From Oxyruncus cristatus (taxonomy: Eukaryota > Chordata > Aves > Passeriformes > Cotingidae): 64,000 bases of DNA. Below the pieces are notes generated by a model that saw only the letters and a list, made by a program, of their open reading frames with translations, did not search any database and had not been told where the DNA came from. Where the stretch lies: assembly GCA_013399855.1 (NCBI GenBank), contig VXAY01004326.1:1-64000 (forward strand). The letters are read 5' to 3'. Below, piece after piece: positions 34,849-47,500 of this stretch (positions are counted from its first letter, which is position 1; the number at the start of each line of letters is the position of its first letter). The translations under genes and the position numbers were made by a program.

Positions 34849-35298
34849 CAAGTTGACTGGGTGGATGTAGCCGTTTTCATACTTGTCATTGGCCAGGATC
34901 TGCCTCAGGTGAGCAATGTAGCTGGAGGCCAATCTCAAGGTGTCCAGTTTGGAAAGTTTGGTGTCTGGGGGCACCCAGGGCAGGGTGGTCTTAAGCCTGG
35001 AGAAGGCTTTGCTAAGGACCCTCATCCTTGCCCTCTCCCTGGCGTTGGCAGCATTTCTCTGTACCTGCTTTCCCTCCTGGCTCACTCCATTTAAAGGGCT
35101 CTTCTTGGGGGGAGCTTTTTTCCTCTTGCCCGAGGCCCCTCTCCCCTTCTGAGGGGAGCCATTCTCGCCATTGGATCCCTCCTCGTTGCTCTCGGTGGAC
35201 GCCCCAAACTCTTTGTTAGTATCCATTTTCAGGCCATCGCATTCCAGCATCTCCACCTCCTGCAGATCTTCTACATCACTGAGGGACCCAGTGGACAT
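34849..35298 (-). CDS. TCF21: TCF21 coding exon 1 (N-terminus and bHLH domain)
   Basis: The ATG at 35296-35298 opens [16 protein letters not shown]. The exon encodes 150 residues, and with exon 2 the protein has 179, the same length as human TCF21. An acidic N-terminus is followed by a Lys/Arg cluster (K-R-K-K near residue 58, a likely nuclear signal). The bHLH begins at about residue 79 with [12 protein letters not shown]; Glu88 and Arg89 are the E-box-contacting positions. Helix-loop-helix sequence follows to about residue 137 ([24 protein letters not shown]). TCF21 (epicardin, capsulin, Pod1) dimerises with E proteins on E-boxes and directs epicardial, renal, splenic and gonadal mesenchyme development. 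No defects are seen. Confidence 0.98.
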
Positions 35299-35467
35299 GG
35301 TCTGGAAGGTGCCAAACGACCAGCAGGAAAGGGGGAGGGGGGAGGAAGAGCACTCCTCGAATCTATTTCAAGGCGGCGTAGCAGAGAAGGGGTGCCAGTA
35401 TTTTCCTCCCCTTCCCTCCCCGCCCAGGACTGAGGCACGATACCAGTCCAGAAAGGATCCCCACCCT

Positions 35468-35513
35468 NNNNNNNNNNNNNNNNNNNNNNNNNNNNNNNNN
35501 NNNNNNNNNNNNN
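35468..35513. other. Assembly gap of 46 N in a C-rich repeat at the TCF21 promoter
   Basis: CCCCACCCT stands on the left and CACCCTCCCACCCCCCAACCC on the right, so the missing part probably continues a CCCACC-type low-complexity tract. On the - strand this is a run of GGG blocks that could form a G-quadruplex. Confidence 0.8.
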
Positions 35514-35545
35514 CACCCTCCCACCCCCCAACCCTGCTTTGCCTG

Positions 35546-35606
35546 TGCTTGAGGGAGGGAGGGAGATTGTGAGAGAGGGAGAGAAAGAGGGAGCGAGAAA
35601 GCCGAG
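35546..35606. repeat. GA-rich purine tract
   Basis: About 60 bases of nearly pure A/G on the + strand (gagggagggagggag, then gagagagggagagaaagaggga). Low-complexity sequence in the TCF21 upstream region. Confidence 0.75.
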
Positions 35607-35814
35607 GAATTTAGTGAGGACACTAGTAATTTATCTGGGGGATAAGAGAGGCGGATCCAGCCCAGGGGAGGGGCCCTGCCCACTGAGCACACCACATCCC
35701 CAATCACAGACCTTTACACAGGACAGAGAATGAGGTATCCCAGCAAGCCTTTGCCGAAAGCTCGGAACTGGGATTCAAATCGTCACAACTGGACTAAAAC
35801 AACTTGCTCACTCT

Positions 35815-35930
35815 CTGTTCCCCTGCTCCGTCTTTCTATCCTCCCCCTTCCTCCTCCTCCTTCTCCTCCTCTTCTCCTTCCCCACTTCCCTTTCCAGCCC
35901 CAGGGTTGCTCTCCCCCTCTCTGCCTCCGA
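35815..35930. repeat. Polypyrimidine tract upstream of TCF21
   Basis: About 115 bases of almost pure C/T on + (CCTCCTCCTCCTTCTCCTCC at its centre). It is of opposite polarity to the purine tract 200 bases nearer the gene. Such homopurine-homopyrimidine DNA can adopt triplex structures. Confidence 0.75.
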
Positions 35931-35939
35931 GATGACCCA

Positions 35940-38900
35940 GGCAGCTGGTGTCATGATTCTTGATGAAAGCCAAAATGGGTCATGAGCACAGAGAGCAGCA
36001 GATCCACCAGCCAAGCCTTCCAGGGAGCTTTGTAATGCGTGCTGTCGAAACGCTGTCCTGTAACCTAATCTGGGGGAGATTTGTGGATGATTATATTTGC
36101 AAATGCATCCTGTCCAGCTAGTAGCATATTCCAGGAAGGGAGGGCTCTGCTGCCTGTCCAGCAGTGTGGACCTCACCGTCACAACCCAGGGGCTGGAGGC
36201 AGGAAGATCTGACTTCTTTCAGCCTTCCGGGGTAACGTCCAACACGTCCCAGTCCCTTCTCACTCATTGAGTCCTCCCAGCTGTAAATGTTGCAGAAGAT
36301 TTCTGGTCCACAGGTGTCCTGGGTAGCCAAGATCCTGGCTGGCCGTGAGCCCCACTGAGCTGACGGAGAACGTCATGCTGCTGGGGGCGGTGAGGGTGGG
36401 CTGCCAATGGGGTGGCAAGGGTGTGAATGAAATGAAGGAAAAGGATGAAGGTTATTGGATGGTAGAGACCCCTCAGAAAAAAAAAACCTTTTCTTGGTCT
36501 GTGATTGCAGAGCAGATGTCAGTGGTTCATTCTGCTGTACCCGTGAAGTGTTTTGTCTGCCGATTCATGCACGTTCAAAAGCCAGTTTTGCATGAATAAA
36601 GAGGTGAGATAAGGGATAAGGCCCCTTCTGTGAGAGGGGTGGGACTGAGGGCATTAGGCTGGGCCTTGCAACCCAGCCAAACATTCCCAGTGGTTTTACC
36701 ACAAGTGTGAATGAGCGGGTTGCTGTGTAGTTTGAATGAACAGACATATGCTGCTGTTACAATCTTTATGCACACGTGTATTCAGTCTCAGCAGAGCAGG
36801 CTTTTAAAAGCAGTTAACCTTGTCTTACCCCTTCTTCCTCTCTATGTAAAACACTCTCCTAAACCCACATGTGGAGCCCAAAGAGGCAAGTGAAGCAGGA
36901 ACTTGCTCCCATAGGGAGCACACACTCCCTGAAACACACACTTCCTGAAACCTCACAGGTGCCCCAGCAGCCTGGGTTTTGTACACAGGGGACTAAAGAG
37001 CTGGGCACAATTTGCACATGGGACCTCTCTGGTCACAGGGACTGATCTGACTGCAGGAGTAACTCCACTTATTCAACTGCTTACCTGAGGATTCACGTAG
37101 CTCCAGGCAAAAATTTGCAGCCTCAGATGTGGCTTGATAGTTAATCCAAAGTCACTGGAGTGACAGAAGAAGTCTCTTACTGATCTGTGTGAGCATCACA
37201 TGGAGTTTTCTGCAGACTAACTAAAAAACAACCATCCAAACAAAAATTGTTGAGGGCCAAATTGGTAAGTCTGCTGAATATTATGCACTGTCTGCAGATT
37301 TCAAGTTTCCGTAGGAGGCAGAGTGTCATTTTTGATAACCAGCAAGGAGGTCTTGCCTATGTCTTGATCCATCTTGGCTTCTTGGTTAATGTAAGCCAGA
37401 AGAAAAAAGGGCATATCTAAACTCTAAACCACCTCTCTACTGTTAGTCTGGAAGATAACACCTTCCCACTCACAATAGGATAAGTATGCTAAGATACTTT
37501 ATCTCCAAGCCTTAGGCTCTTGGGAATTCACTGACTTCGAACATCAGGTAGTGTTAACTGTGCCCTGTTTGTGTTTTTCTGTGTATAAACTAAACAGATT
37601 GTCAGCATATCCATCCTAATCAATGAATTAGCTTTGGGGTTTTCTTGCCTTTTTTATTTCTTTATAACATTGTTGTTGCAGATTCAAAATATTACTAATC
37701 ACCAATGGAGATTTATGAGCCTCCTTATTTTCTAGGCCTGATTGTTGTTTGTGCAGGTGGAGATTTAAATGGCCATATCCATTGCAGAGATTTATAGTCC
37801 AAGTGATTGATGTTAGAATTGAGCTACAAGGCTCTGATTGGAACAAGGATGACAGAAAACCAAGTTGAGGTTGCTTGTGTCTCTAAGCATGAATGAGCAG
37901 AGAGGACAAAATCCCATCAAAATTTCAGCATCAGAAGTTCCCAGAAGAACAAAACAACAAAAAATATATACTAATAGTCCTTCTATCACTTATTTTTAAC
38001 TTTACTTTAGTAATTTCTAAACTTCTGTTGTAAAAAACAGAAGGAATGATCTGGCTTTTTAAAAATGTCTTTAGTATGCTGCTATATGTGCATTCTGAAT
38101 ATCAACATAAGCATACTTGTATGTTATGAGTCTTAGAATTTCCACATATGTGCAGTTTTTACTTGTTTACATATATTTTTGAGTCCTCAAAGCCATTGAA
38201 ATTTACCTAATACAGATCACACACTTTTGTGGAGACATGGGACACATTTTTGTATTCATTTTGTGGAGATTATTGTGTGTATATAATGTGTGCTCACGTA
38301 CACATAGTATAATATACATAATGTCTGTTGTGCATACAAACCATTACACACTCTTTTAACAACGTATTTATCCACTTTTTCCTCTCCAAGAGGGCCAGTG
38401 TGGGCAGACTTAAAAACACATATCCTCTCATGTCCGGGGAACTCCTGCTTCCTTATTTGTTTGTTATGTGATTTGAATCTCTGCTTTTCCAACCTTCCTC
38501 CTCCTTATGTCCTACCTGGCAAGCCCAGGGCTTGTACCCCTAATCTGGCTCACAGTTTCAATCATTTTCCCTCACCTGTGTCTCCCTGCCCAGTCCTCCT
38601 GATTCTCTGAACTGCTACTCTGATTTGGAATAGACACTTGACAGTGAGGAAATCAGCCTAATCCTGTGGAAAGGGTAAAACTCTGGTGGCTGCAGCCACT
38701 TCCATAATGGTGTCACCACTTGCTTCTCCAGTTAGATGACTGGGACTACAGACTAGCCACTGGGTTAATAACTGGCTGGGAAAGACAGATGGAGCTAAAG
38801 TCCTTTTGGCCTTCCCAGTATATTGGCTTCTTCAGTCATGTTTTAAAAAGGAAGTTGAAATACTGGCATGGGGAACATCAGTACCAATCTGTGGATTTAC

Positions 38901-41900
38901 CCTGTAGATGACTTTCTCCTCTGCATTGCTCTGGCTACACAGGACTGTGCCTCTCTCTCTTAATTCTATTTGAGACCCACTAAGACAGGCCATTTAGGAC
39001 ATGCCCAAGGTGCTGGGGACAGAGATTCGGGATGCCTGGTCTGAAGGGTGTCAGGTGGGGGACACGTCACACAAAGGCTTATGCTGGTTTATGACAGGTT
39101 ACAAATTTCCCTCTGAAAAAAATGTCCCACTTTTTATGCCTCCAATCTTCCCTTCTCTGTGCAGGAATAACACAGTAATTTGAGAACAGCTTTGAAACTT
39201 GAGGCCAAGTTTTCTGCAAGTGTCTCATGGTTTTGCCTGGCAGGGCTTGGTTTATTTTTTGATGTTCTGTGTCGTTTATCAAGGCACCATATTTTCACTG
39301 CACATTGAACAGTCACCCAAGAAGAAACTCAAATCACCCACAGCTGAGGAAAACAATCCATAACTGGTTTTAAAACTATTTGCTCAAGCATAATACAGGT
39401 GTTTTCCTATATTTGGGGAATAACCAAGGAAGTCACCCACAGGCAGCCAGCAGATCAGGAGTTGTGTTCAGTCGGGTTTGAGAATAATCAGAAATAAAAG
39501 TATCACTAGATTAGAGTTTTCGAGTTGCAATTTTTTTAAAAAAATCTGGTTGCACTGAGGTTTCTCCTGCTCACCCTTGCTCTCGACCAAGTAAAATGGT
39601 AGAGGGACTTCAGAAGCATACTTTTACGTATCTTAAGTAAAATAATGCCAACAATATACTATTATATACAAATAATACTAATATTAACTAGTACAAGTAG
39701 GGTAATACTACTAGTACTAATAATATAAACAGTAAAAAGACTCTCGTGGAGAAGGGCCCCAAGGGGCACATATTTATATGTGATACCAGCATCACTGTCC
39801 ACCCCCAAGAAATCTCAGTGCCTTGCTTCAAAGCCCCAAAAATTCAGATCCTCTTTAGAAGCTGTTTCCTGGAGTATTATGGGAAAAAAAAAATCCCCAA
39901 AATATTTCCTTTTATTTTGCTTTCAAAATATCTGAAGATTTTGCTGATACCTAAAATGGAAAAAAATAAATCTTACTGATTAGAAAATTTAAAAGGAAAT
40001 AAACTGTAGTTTCAAGAAAATTTCTGTAGAAAGTTATACAGGAGTCATAATTCCATTTCATGTGAGTTTTTAGACCTTGAAATATCACAAACCCACTGAA
40101 ACTCTGGGAAATGAGTTCAAGAAAAAATTCTTTAGTGGATATTGAAAAAATACTTTGTAAAACTCAAAATATTTAATTCCAGATTTAATATTTTAATCCT
40201 TTGCCACATTGATGACATCCTGATTTATGCCCCCTGGTACCTTTTCCTTTGAGTGGCTCCACAAAAATCAGCAGGGCTGCTCACACAATAAACCAGTCTG
40301 TATGAACAGGAATGGCAAAAACTGCCTCTGTAGAAGCAAAGTCATGATTAAATTCCCGTTGCCTAAAAGGGATACTGACAACTTGGTCAGTGTTTTAATC
40401 ATGAAGGATTCATCAATTTGTCAAATCCTGGTGTGACTCCATCCTCCTCCTATTCCAGATCTCTGGTGTGGGATTGGGGACTGCTGCTGTGTTATGCTGT
40501 GTTAAGCAATATCTTGCAAACGATCTGTGAGCTAGAACCTATGTACACCAGAAACAAGAATCATATAAGTTATTGAAGCAGAAACAAAACAGCTAAACCT
40601 TGACATCCTTGACATGAGCTCTGAGTCCAAACTTTCAATGAACGGTTCACAGACGTGCTAGTGAATCTCCTTTTTATGGATACTTGTATGAAGCAAACCT
40701 AAGTGTCTGAGTCATGTTTGTTTATTATTCATTCCTATGCAAAAGGAGACTCATAGACAGTGAGGAGAGGTACCCTCTTCCATCTCTACTGCAGGGACTG
40801 TAACTATGCATTCCTTCCAGAATGCATCTCTGAAATATTATTAGATAGTTGATATTGTAAATTGCAGACACTTTTATGAGTGGTCAAAAGAGAAATATGC
40901 AAAAAAGCCAATATGTATTATGCAAAATTGTCACTGAAGGATTAAAGTGCAGACATAACTGTTTTACTTTGAATATCTCTTTCCATGATGTTTCTTTGTT
41001 GGCTAATCCTTTGCATTTTTGTGGCTTTGAGACATGATGAAATTTGTCGATAAGAAATAAGTTCTCTTTTGCCTTCCAATAATTAGCCCACTGGATAAAG
41101 TTCTGGAAGATAAAAGATTTTTTTCTTCAGAGGGAAATTTGGAAAAGAAGAACACTTTGTAGGAGAGTGGCAGGAAGAATGTCAGCTATTCTGGTGAGAT
41201 TTTATTATTTGTATGGTTTATGGCATGATGTATGTGCATATAGGCATAGATTTTCTGAAATTCCTATTCGTTTAAAGTGCTCAGAGCTTCTGAAAGTCAG
41301 GTTCCCACAGCATCCATCATTAAATACAGTAGGTTGGACTATGTCCTCTGTTCCCATCCAAGTGAAACATCGCTTGCTGGAACCCAGACTCTTTGTGGGC
41401 TGCTTTACTCCAGTACAGATCGAGTTGGCCACAGTTTGTGCTGTGGGACTCCCTTGTGCTCCATTTGTCATGGGGGCTTTGCATTTTACCAGCTTTGATA
41501 GGTAGCCACACTGGACCTTTAAATACACATGCTGAACTCTAGTGACATAGATGCAAAAACATTTTGGCTAAAAATACTGATATAATAAAACAGCAAACTG
41601 GCAATATTCAGCTATCCACATGTGCAGTCATACATAGGGGTTCAACCAATTAGTAGTTGGCTAAAGAGCGTATGTGTTGTGGATGAGTCTTAAATGGGAA
41701 TGTTAGCTGGCAAGGCAAAGGAGAAAGCAGATTACACATCCTACTCAAGTGACATAGAAAGACCACAGTCACTGTGCCTTTCTTTTACTTTGACAGGCCT
41801 TATACATGCCTCACAAACTGTGACTCTCAGCTCCTGGAACATCCCCAAAGTGGGGTCATGGCACTTAGCCACAGTGCAGTCCTCTGGTTTTATGGTGCAT

Positions 41901-44330
41901 ATTATAGTTCATAATACATATAGAAAATGGTGTTGGTTTAGAAAGTGGTATTGCAAAAGCACATAATAAAAGTCTATTTAAGTAATCTGGAGGAAGCAAA
42001 TAGTTTTAAAAATGAGGCAGGGGATAGCATACAAAGACCATTCCACTTGTGTTGCAGTGGAGCCCCACATGGCTGAGAAAGGACCAAAGAGCTGAAACTA
42101 CAGAAGTGAGGGAGAAAAAAGGCCCAAGTATGGGCTGTGAAGGCAGTCTGGCTCTCTTTCCCCTCCCTAATCCACTTTTTTTCCTTTAAGTATGTAGGTC
42201 CAGGGTGATGCTCAGACTCCCTAGTATGCAGTTTTTAACTGGGGACATTACTAACCCAGAAGAAAAGCTGATTAAAGGAGGAAAACAGAGCAACCATTAG
42301 ACCTTCTGTTAGCCAGGTCCAGTATGCTTGTGCAGTTCCTTGAGGGGAAATAGACAGCAACATCTAATAGCTGCTCGGAGTCCATCCAAAGCAGAAAAAG
42401 GCAAGTTTTTAAAAACTGCCATGAATTTAAGGTTTCTCTCCCAATGGACCAACCATTGAAGCAGCCAGTTTTTCAGAAAGAATGGCATGGGACTCAGATA
42501 TATATCTGCTTATATCTGGTCAGATGGAATGATGACTGAGGCAGCTGTGAAGAGAGGTACTTTATCCAGAACCTCCTGATTTTAAACAGTAAGGAAAAAT
42601 GCCTTATTTCTCCATATCATTTCAGCTTGTTTTATCCTGGACTTTAGATCTCTACCTGCCAATTTTTGCACCAAAATAAGGCAGCTCTGACTTTCTCATA
42701 CAGGGTATTTTAGATTGCATAGAAAATTTACCTGACTTCGTATACCTTGCCATTTAAAATATACCAAAATTTGGTGGCAGAAATATCTTGATGTGTACTC
42801 TGTCAGGACTGAACTTGTGATCACTATGGGCTGGATTGACTGATGTTTCCACAGAGTGGTAAATGTGTTCGACATTACACCCACAATTTTTCCCTTAACA
42901 CTGCAAATGAATTTGTCAGAAGTTTTCCATGCATGCAAAACCCTCACCAAGGAACTGCTCAGCCAGTCTGTTCAAGCACAGGTCTTTTAAGGGGAGTCAC
43001 AATGGAAAGTTCCATCGGGTGCCAATGCACACCAGGCCTCTAGGGCCAGTTTGGGGTTCCCAGGATAAGAACCGTGTTCTGCCCTGAAGAACAAGAAATT
43101 CCAGGGGAAGCCTCTGAGAACTGCCTGGTGCAGCACCCATAGCAATACACCACATCATCTTTCTATTTCTCCTCCCGCCATGACCTGACTGACTGTAGTC
43201 TTTCATCTCTCCTTCGCCCTGTGTAGCCAGAGGCCTTTTTGGGATGCAAGCCCTGGGTTGTTCCTGTGTGTCAAGTATTGGAGGAATTTGTCTTATAGCT
43301 AATGTCTCAGTGACATGTAACACATCCTTGCTTCTACAATTTATGGTGCAAATTAATGAAGTGCAAACTTGGGCTAATTTAAAAGATACAGACTCTTCTT
43401 TCATTAAGGCTCTAGCCAGAGATTTGGGGAATGTGCATTGATTTTATTCTGTGTTAGAGGCTTTCTAGGTGGGCACAAAAGGTGGATCCTTTCTGCTCCA
43501 ATCTCTCAGTGGTAAAAAAAGGATGAGAACACTTCCCTGCCCTACAGAAACATTATGAGGGGCTTAGGCACTATGATAATGGATACCAAGGGTAGCTAAG
43601 ATAAATAACCTGATAGTTTCAAGAAAATGATTAATGTTAGAATACTACAAATATGTTGAAAGCCTAAAATATCTTTGTGATGTCTCCTCATTTCTTGAAA
43701 TGCCAATTAACATTTTTCATTCAGATACCTGATGTTTACATTGGCGCATTTTTATGCTCACATGTCTTACAAAATGTATACTTGCCTGACTTTGATTTTA
43801 GATGAAAGCACTCATCTCTCAACCTTATAGTAATTCTGAAAGATAGAGAAGTTGCTTTTATAGGAAGAAAAACAATGAGTTTGATCCTGCTGGTGATGAG
43901 TGACAAGCCAAAAGTTTAATAAACAGACCAGGAGTACCATCGTTGGTAACACTATAGCACAAGTAGCAAATAACCATTGGCTAAATTACTCTAAAGTCCC
44001 CAAGCTCTCTGTGAAGAAAAATAAAGTGTTACTTTGGTTTCCTGTAATCCTTCCTCAGGAGAAACACAGGATTCCCTTAGGAGAGTTAAAATCCATTACT
44101 AGGCTTCTTTATGCTTTTGTGTAACTAATTGTCTCTTCCATGAAGGATCTTACTTCCTTGAACCATGAGCTAATGCAGACTTTCAGAGTGTAGTGGGGCT
44201 GCAGAGAGCTCAGCTTTTATGCCCGGCTTCTTTCTATGTCAATTTTTTTTTCAGTTCCCCCGCTCCACCTCACTGCTTTCTAAGACCTTTATGGTACTTA
44301 CCTGTGCAGTGGTCTTGTCGTGTGCAGGAT
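35940..44330. other. Gene-poor flank upstream of TCF21 (first part)
   Basis: No coding exon or known repeat is recognised. E-box CAGCTG motifs lie at 35942-35947 and 36278-36283, near the TCF21 promoter. A segment at about 39655-39735 is rich in TAATACTAGTA-like words. All open frames are short and without motifs. By comparison with human this is the proximal part of the TCF21-EYA4 interval, where distal TCF21 enhancers may lie. Confidence 0.5.
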
Positions 44331-44490
44331 AGTGTGCTCTGAAGCATCTCTTCACAGTGGTGTGGGAAGCAGCCAGGCAGGTGTGGCACCCAAAGCAGAG
44401 CGCTTTGTACAACCAGCAGAATGAAGCTGGATTTGTTAGAAGGAGGAGTACAGCTTTATTTGCTTCCCTGATAGCAGAGCATATATTCAG
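44330..44490 (-). mobile_element. Possible LTR-type fragment (low confidence)
   Basis: On the - strand, in order: a TATA-like ATATAT (44481-44486), an AATAAA hexamer about 20 bases on (44455-44460), some 70 bases of unique sequence with a GGGTGCCACA end, and further on a CACAG|GTAAGTACC splice-donor-like site (about 44297-44310). This resembles a promoter/poly(A) layout of a retroviral LTR followed by leader sequence, but I cannot find the paired terminal repeat or any internal coding part. It may equally be a non-coding RNA exon. Confidence 0.25.
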
Positions 44491-44599
44491 CTCGTCAGAG
44501 CAAGCCTAGCTGTTTCTTCTCACCCCAAGGTACTGCTTTTTCCTACAATCATATATCCCAACTACTTTTGTTTCCCATCATTGCATGCCACCCTTCCCC

Positions 44600-47500
44600 C
44601 TCTCAGACTGCTTGTCTTACAGTAGATTTACAATTTTTGCAGTCAGTTCTGTCTGGGTTTGTTTCTCAGTGATTTAAATAGCTCATTTAATTCCAGCTGC
44701 TAAAGAAACTTCTCAGATAATATTCTCTAATTGCCACAGCTGAATGGCCAAAGCACACATTTGTAGCTCCATAAGCTGTATCTGAGGTGAGTTTGAGCTC
44801 CTCAATATACAAAAATGAATGTAAATTTTTATGAATAGATAAATGCATTTATTAGTACAGTTGTAGAGGTAGAACTCTGTAATATATCAGGAGGCCCTTT
44901 GATACTAATCTTACTTGACTATGTGGCACATGATGATGCAAGTGACACGATGTGCAAGCAACTGTAACAATAGCCAAGTAATGTCTTTATCAATTCTTCC
45001 CTTCCAATTCTGAACTATTGCTGTTATTACAGGAAAGTTGTAAAATACGTATCTTGCTACTTGATTTCTTTTGAAGAAATGGATGAGGAAAGCTAAACAG
45101 CTCCAGAATATACAACCCCATACAAGGTGTTGGAGAGGGGGGAGGGTGGCTCAGTGATGAATGACCAGTCGTTCAACTGTTTTCTTTCTTGCAGAAATCA
45201 GAGACAGAATACAGTTTATCTTACCCTGACTTTTAGCAAGACAGATTGCCAGGCAAAAACCCTGGGTTGAAGTCATCCAACCACCAAGTAGAGTAAAGAG
45301 ACCATTGCTGTTACCTTTACAGGACTTACCCCCACCCTGAGTGCCTTTTAGAAGTCTATGGTGTTTCTTTCTGAGGCTCTAATATGAAATTTAACTACTT
45401 TCACACCATTTTTTATGCTGAACACAATCTGGAATGGTTTATTTGGGGCCCAAATCTTCCACTGTTAGACAGGCTGAGACCAGCTCATCCATGTGCACCC
45501 CTTGCAAATGACAGTCACTGCTGCAGAATTCCCCCTCATGCTGTGCTTAATTCCACCTTAAACTTTCTTTCAGCTGTCACTGAACTTGCTTGCCTCTACT
45601 TTGAATATTTCAGGCCTGTGTTACTATACTGACATCAGTCAAACCTCTCTTTCACCTCGTGGGTGTGAGTGGGGAGGAGAACTGTTTGCTGAGAGGTGAA
45701 AATCCCTAAGTAACGGCAAGCTAATTCCAAGACAGGATGTCATTCTCCCAGTTTTTTTCGTTCACTTCCCTTTAGTTGTATTTTTCTTCTCACCTTCATT
45801 CCAGTAATTTGGAACAATACTTCTGGATGTGGCATCCTGAATTTATTCCACCTACATTTGAGAAGCAACATAGATCTTAAGTGGCCTTAATCATGCCCGA
45901 ACGGTGCTTGTTTCGCTGTGACAGCTATAAATGAATCAGCAGCTTAAGTCAGCTCAAAAGAAACTGGGCCAATCTGTACTTCATTGAACTGTTTCATAAA
46001 ATTCAGAGGAACACAAGAGGCAGGAGAGACAGAAAGAGTTAAAGGAAAAGATGGATGCACTTGGAGTATCTGTTTCTTGGAAGTGACTGTAATATGTTTA
46101 TACAGCTCTTAGCCAGGCTAGCGGGTAATTAAAGGAAAGAACTGACACTAGACACTACTCCACCCTATGGTGTGGGGAAAGTCACACAAGTGGGATCATA
46201 AGAAAACAGCAGCAAATTTCCTCCCCCTCCTCTTTTTGACAAGCTCAATCTCTTCTGTCTTGCAGTTAGAATGATGCCTGACTAGTCGACATCAGTAGGA
46301 GGGTGTTTAAATATACTGATAAAGTTAGGGTTCAAACTGATCCTACAGCACTGCAATCAAGTATTTTATAATGACTGCAGCAGGACAAACACCTTTGCTA
46401 GGCTCAAGTTTATCAGGATATACCCTCATCAGCATAAATCTATCCCATGAGCTCTTCATTATCTGCCTATTCCTACAGCTATAGATTATACTTTCATCTC
46501 AGATGTGTCTTTCAGTGAGCTCAAGTACAGATTGAAGTCCTCGTCTAAGCTCAGATGACCAGCTTTTGGGCAGGTAGAGGAGTCTTGGCAATGATGAGAT
46601 TTCTGTTTGTGACCAGGGGAGTAAACCTGTTCTCTGGCCATGTGAGGGGGTCAAAGAAGACCATCCTCCCCCTGGACTGCCCAGACCACTTGGCCAATTT
46701 GTCAAGAATCCCGTAGGATAAATATCTGTCTCCAGAGACCTTTATAGTGACAAATCCAAATAAATCAGAGTCACTTTTACTGAGCACTTCAGCAGACAGC
46801 TCAGATTTAATGAATCAGCCTTCAGACCCCCAAGGAAGACTTTCTTTCCCAAGCCCAAGGGAAACAAATATTTGACAAAATTTGCTTCCAGGGTAAAACT
46901 CTATCAGTCTATTTATTCTGTGATATTTTGTGATTGCAATTAGCAATACCACTAACAGTGTTTTTAAAAAGAGCTGAGAATGTAGCAAAGGGCTCTCAGG
47001 ACCAGCTGTATGATCAGTGTGTCCTCTGCAGAGAAAAGGAGGCTGCTGTGGATCAGATAATTTTCCTCAGCAGTGACCGAGGATGGACTTTGCGTTCCTT
47101 TACTAATGCCCTTCTGCACTTTTGGCTGGAACTCCCTGCCAATGTAAAAAAAGAAAAGGGAAAAAAAAGGAAAAAAAAAAAAAAAAACCAAAAAAAACCA
47201 ACCTTAACCGACCACCATCACCAAAAGTCATCACCCAGATAAAACCTTGCAGGTTAGTTGTTCTGGGTCATTCAAACAGTTTTAAGGCTTAACATCTTGA
47301 TCCCCTCTAAAAACTTCCATCTCCATTTCCTTTCCCCCTTTGGGATCCATCCAGATGCCTGCTCAAATACCTGCTGGCGCCAGAGGAAATTCTCCTGTAA
47401 CGGATACCCTGCGATGTAAAACCAATATTTTGTTTCCAGGGTCATCCCTTTCACACCCCCACAGATCCTCTTGCTCCACCAACCTGCCTGTTGGTCAAAA

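Larger units (their letters stand above)
35299..35760 (-). promoter_or_regulatory. TCF21: TCF21 5' UTR and promoter region
   Basis: The sequence upstream of the start codon on the - strand. It is G/C-skewed, with GGGGGAGGGGGGAGG at about 35331-35345 (+), a C-rich stretch with a 46-base gap, then a GA-rich tract at about 35550-35605. I see no clear TATA box. The transcription start cannot be fixed from sequence alone. Confidence 0.5.

Noticed and set aside
34729..35572. Several + strand open frames antisense to TCF21 exon 1 and its 5' region
   Set aside because: Shadows of the real coding exon or of low-complexity sequence; no independent support.
41167..41505. 112-codon + strand frame with overlapping frames on both strands
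   Set aside because: No motif, no splice context and no family resemblance; three overlapping frames suggest chance lack of stops.
45890..46060. Stretch with MEF2-like and MARE-like words that looked like a conserved enhancer
   Set aside because: Single motif matches only; no clustering or other evidence visible from one sequence.
46934..47242. 102-codon + strand frame with a Lys-rich end
   Set aside because: The Lys tail is the translated A-rich tract and the rest has no recognisable motif.
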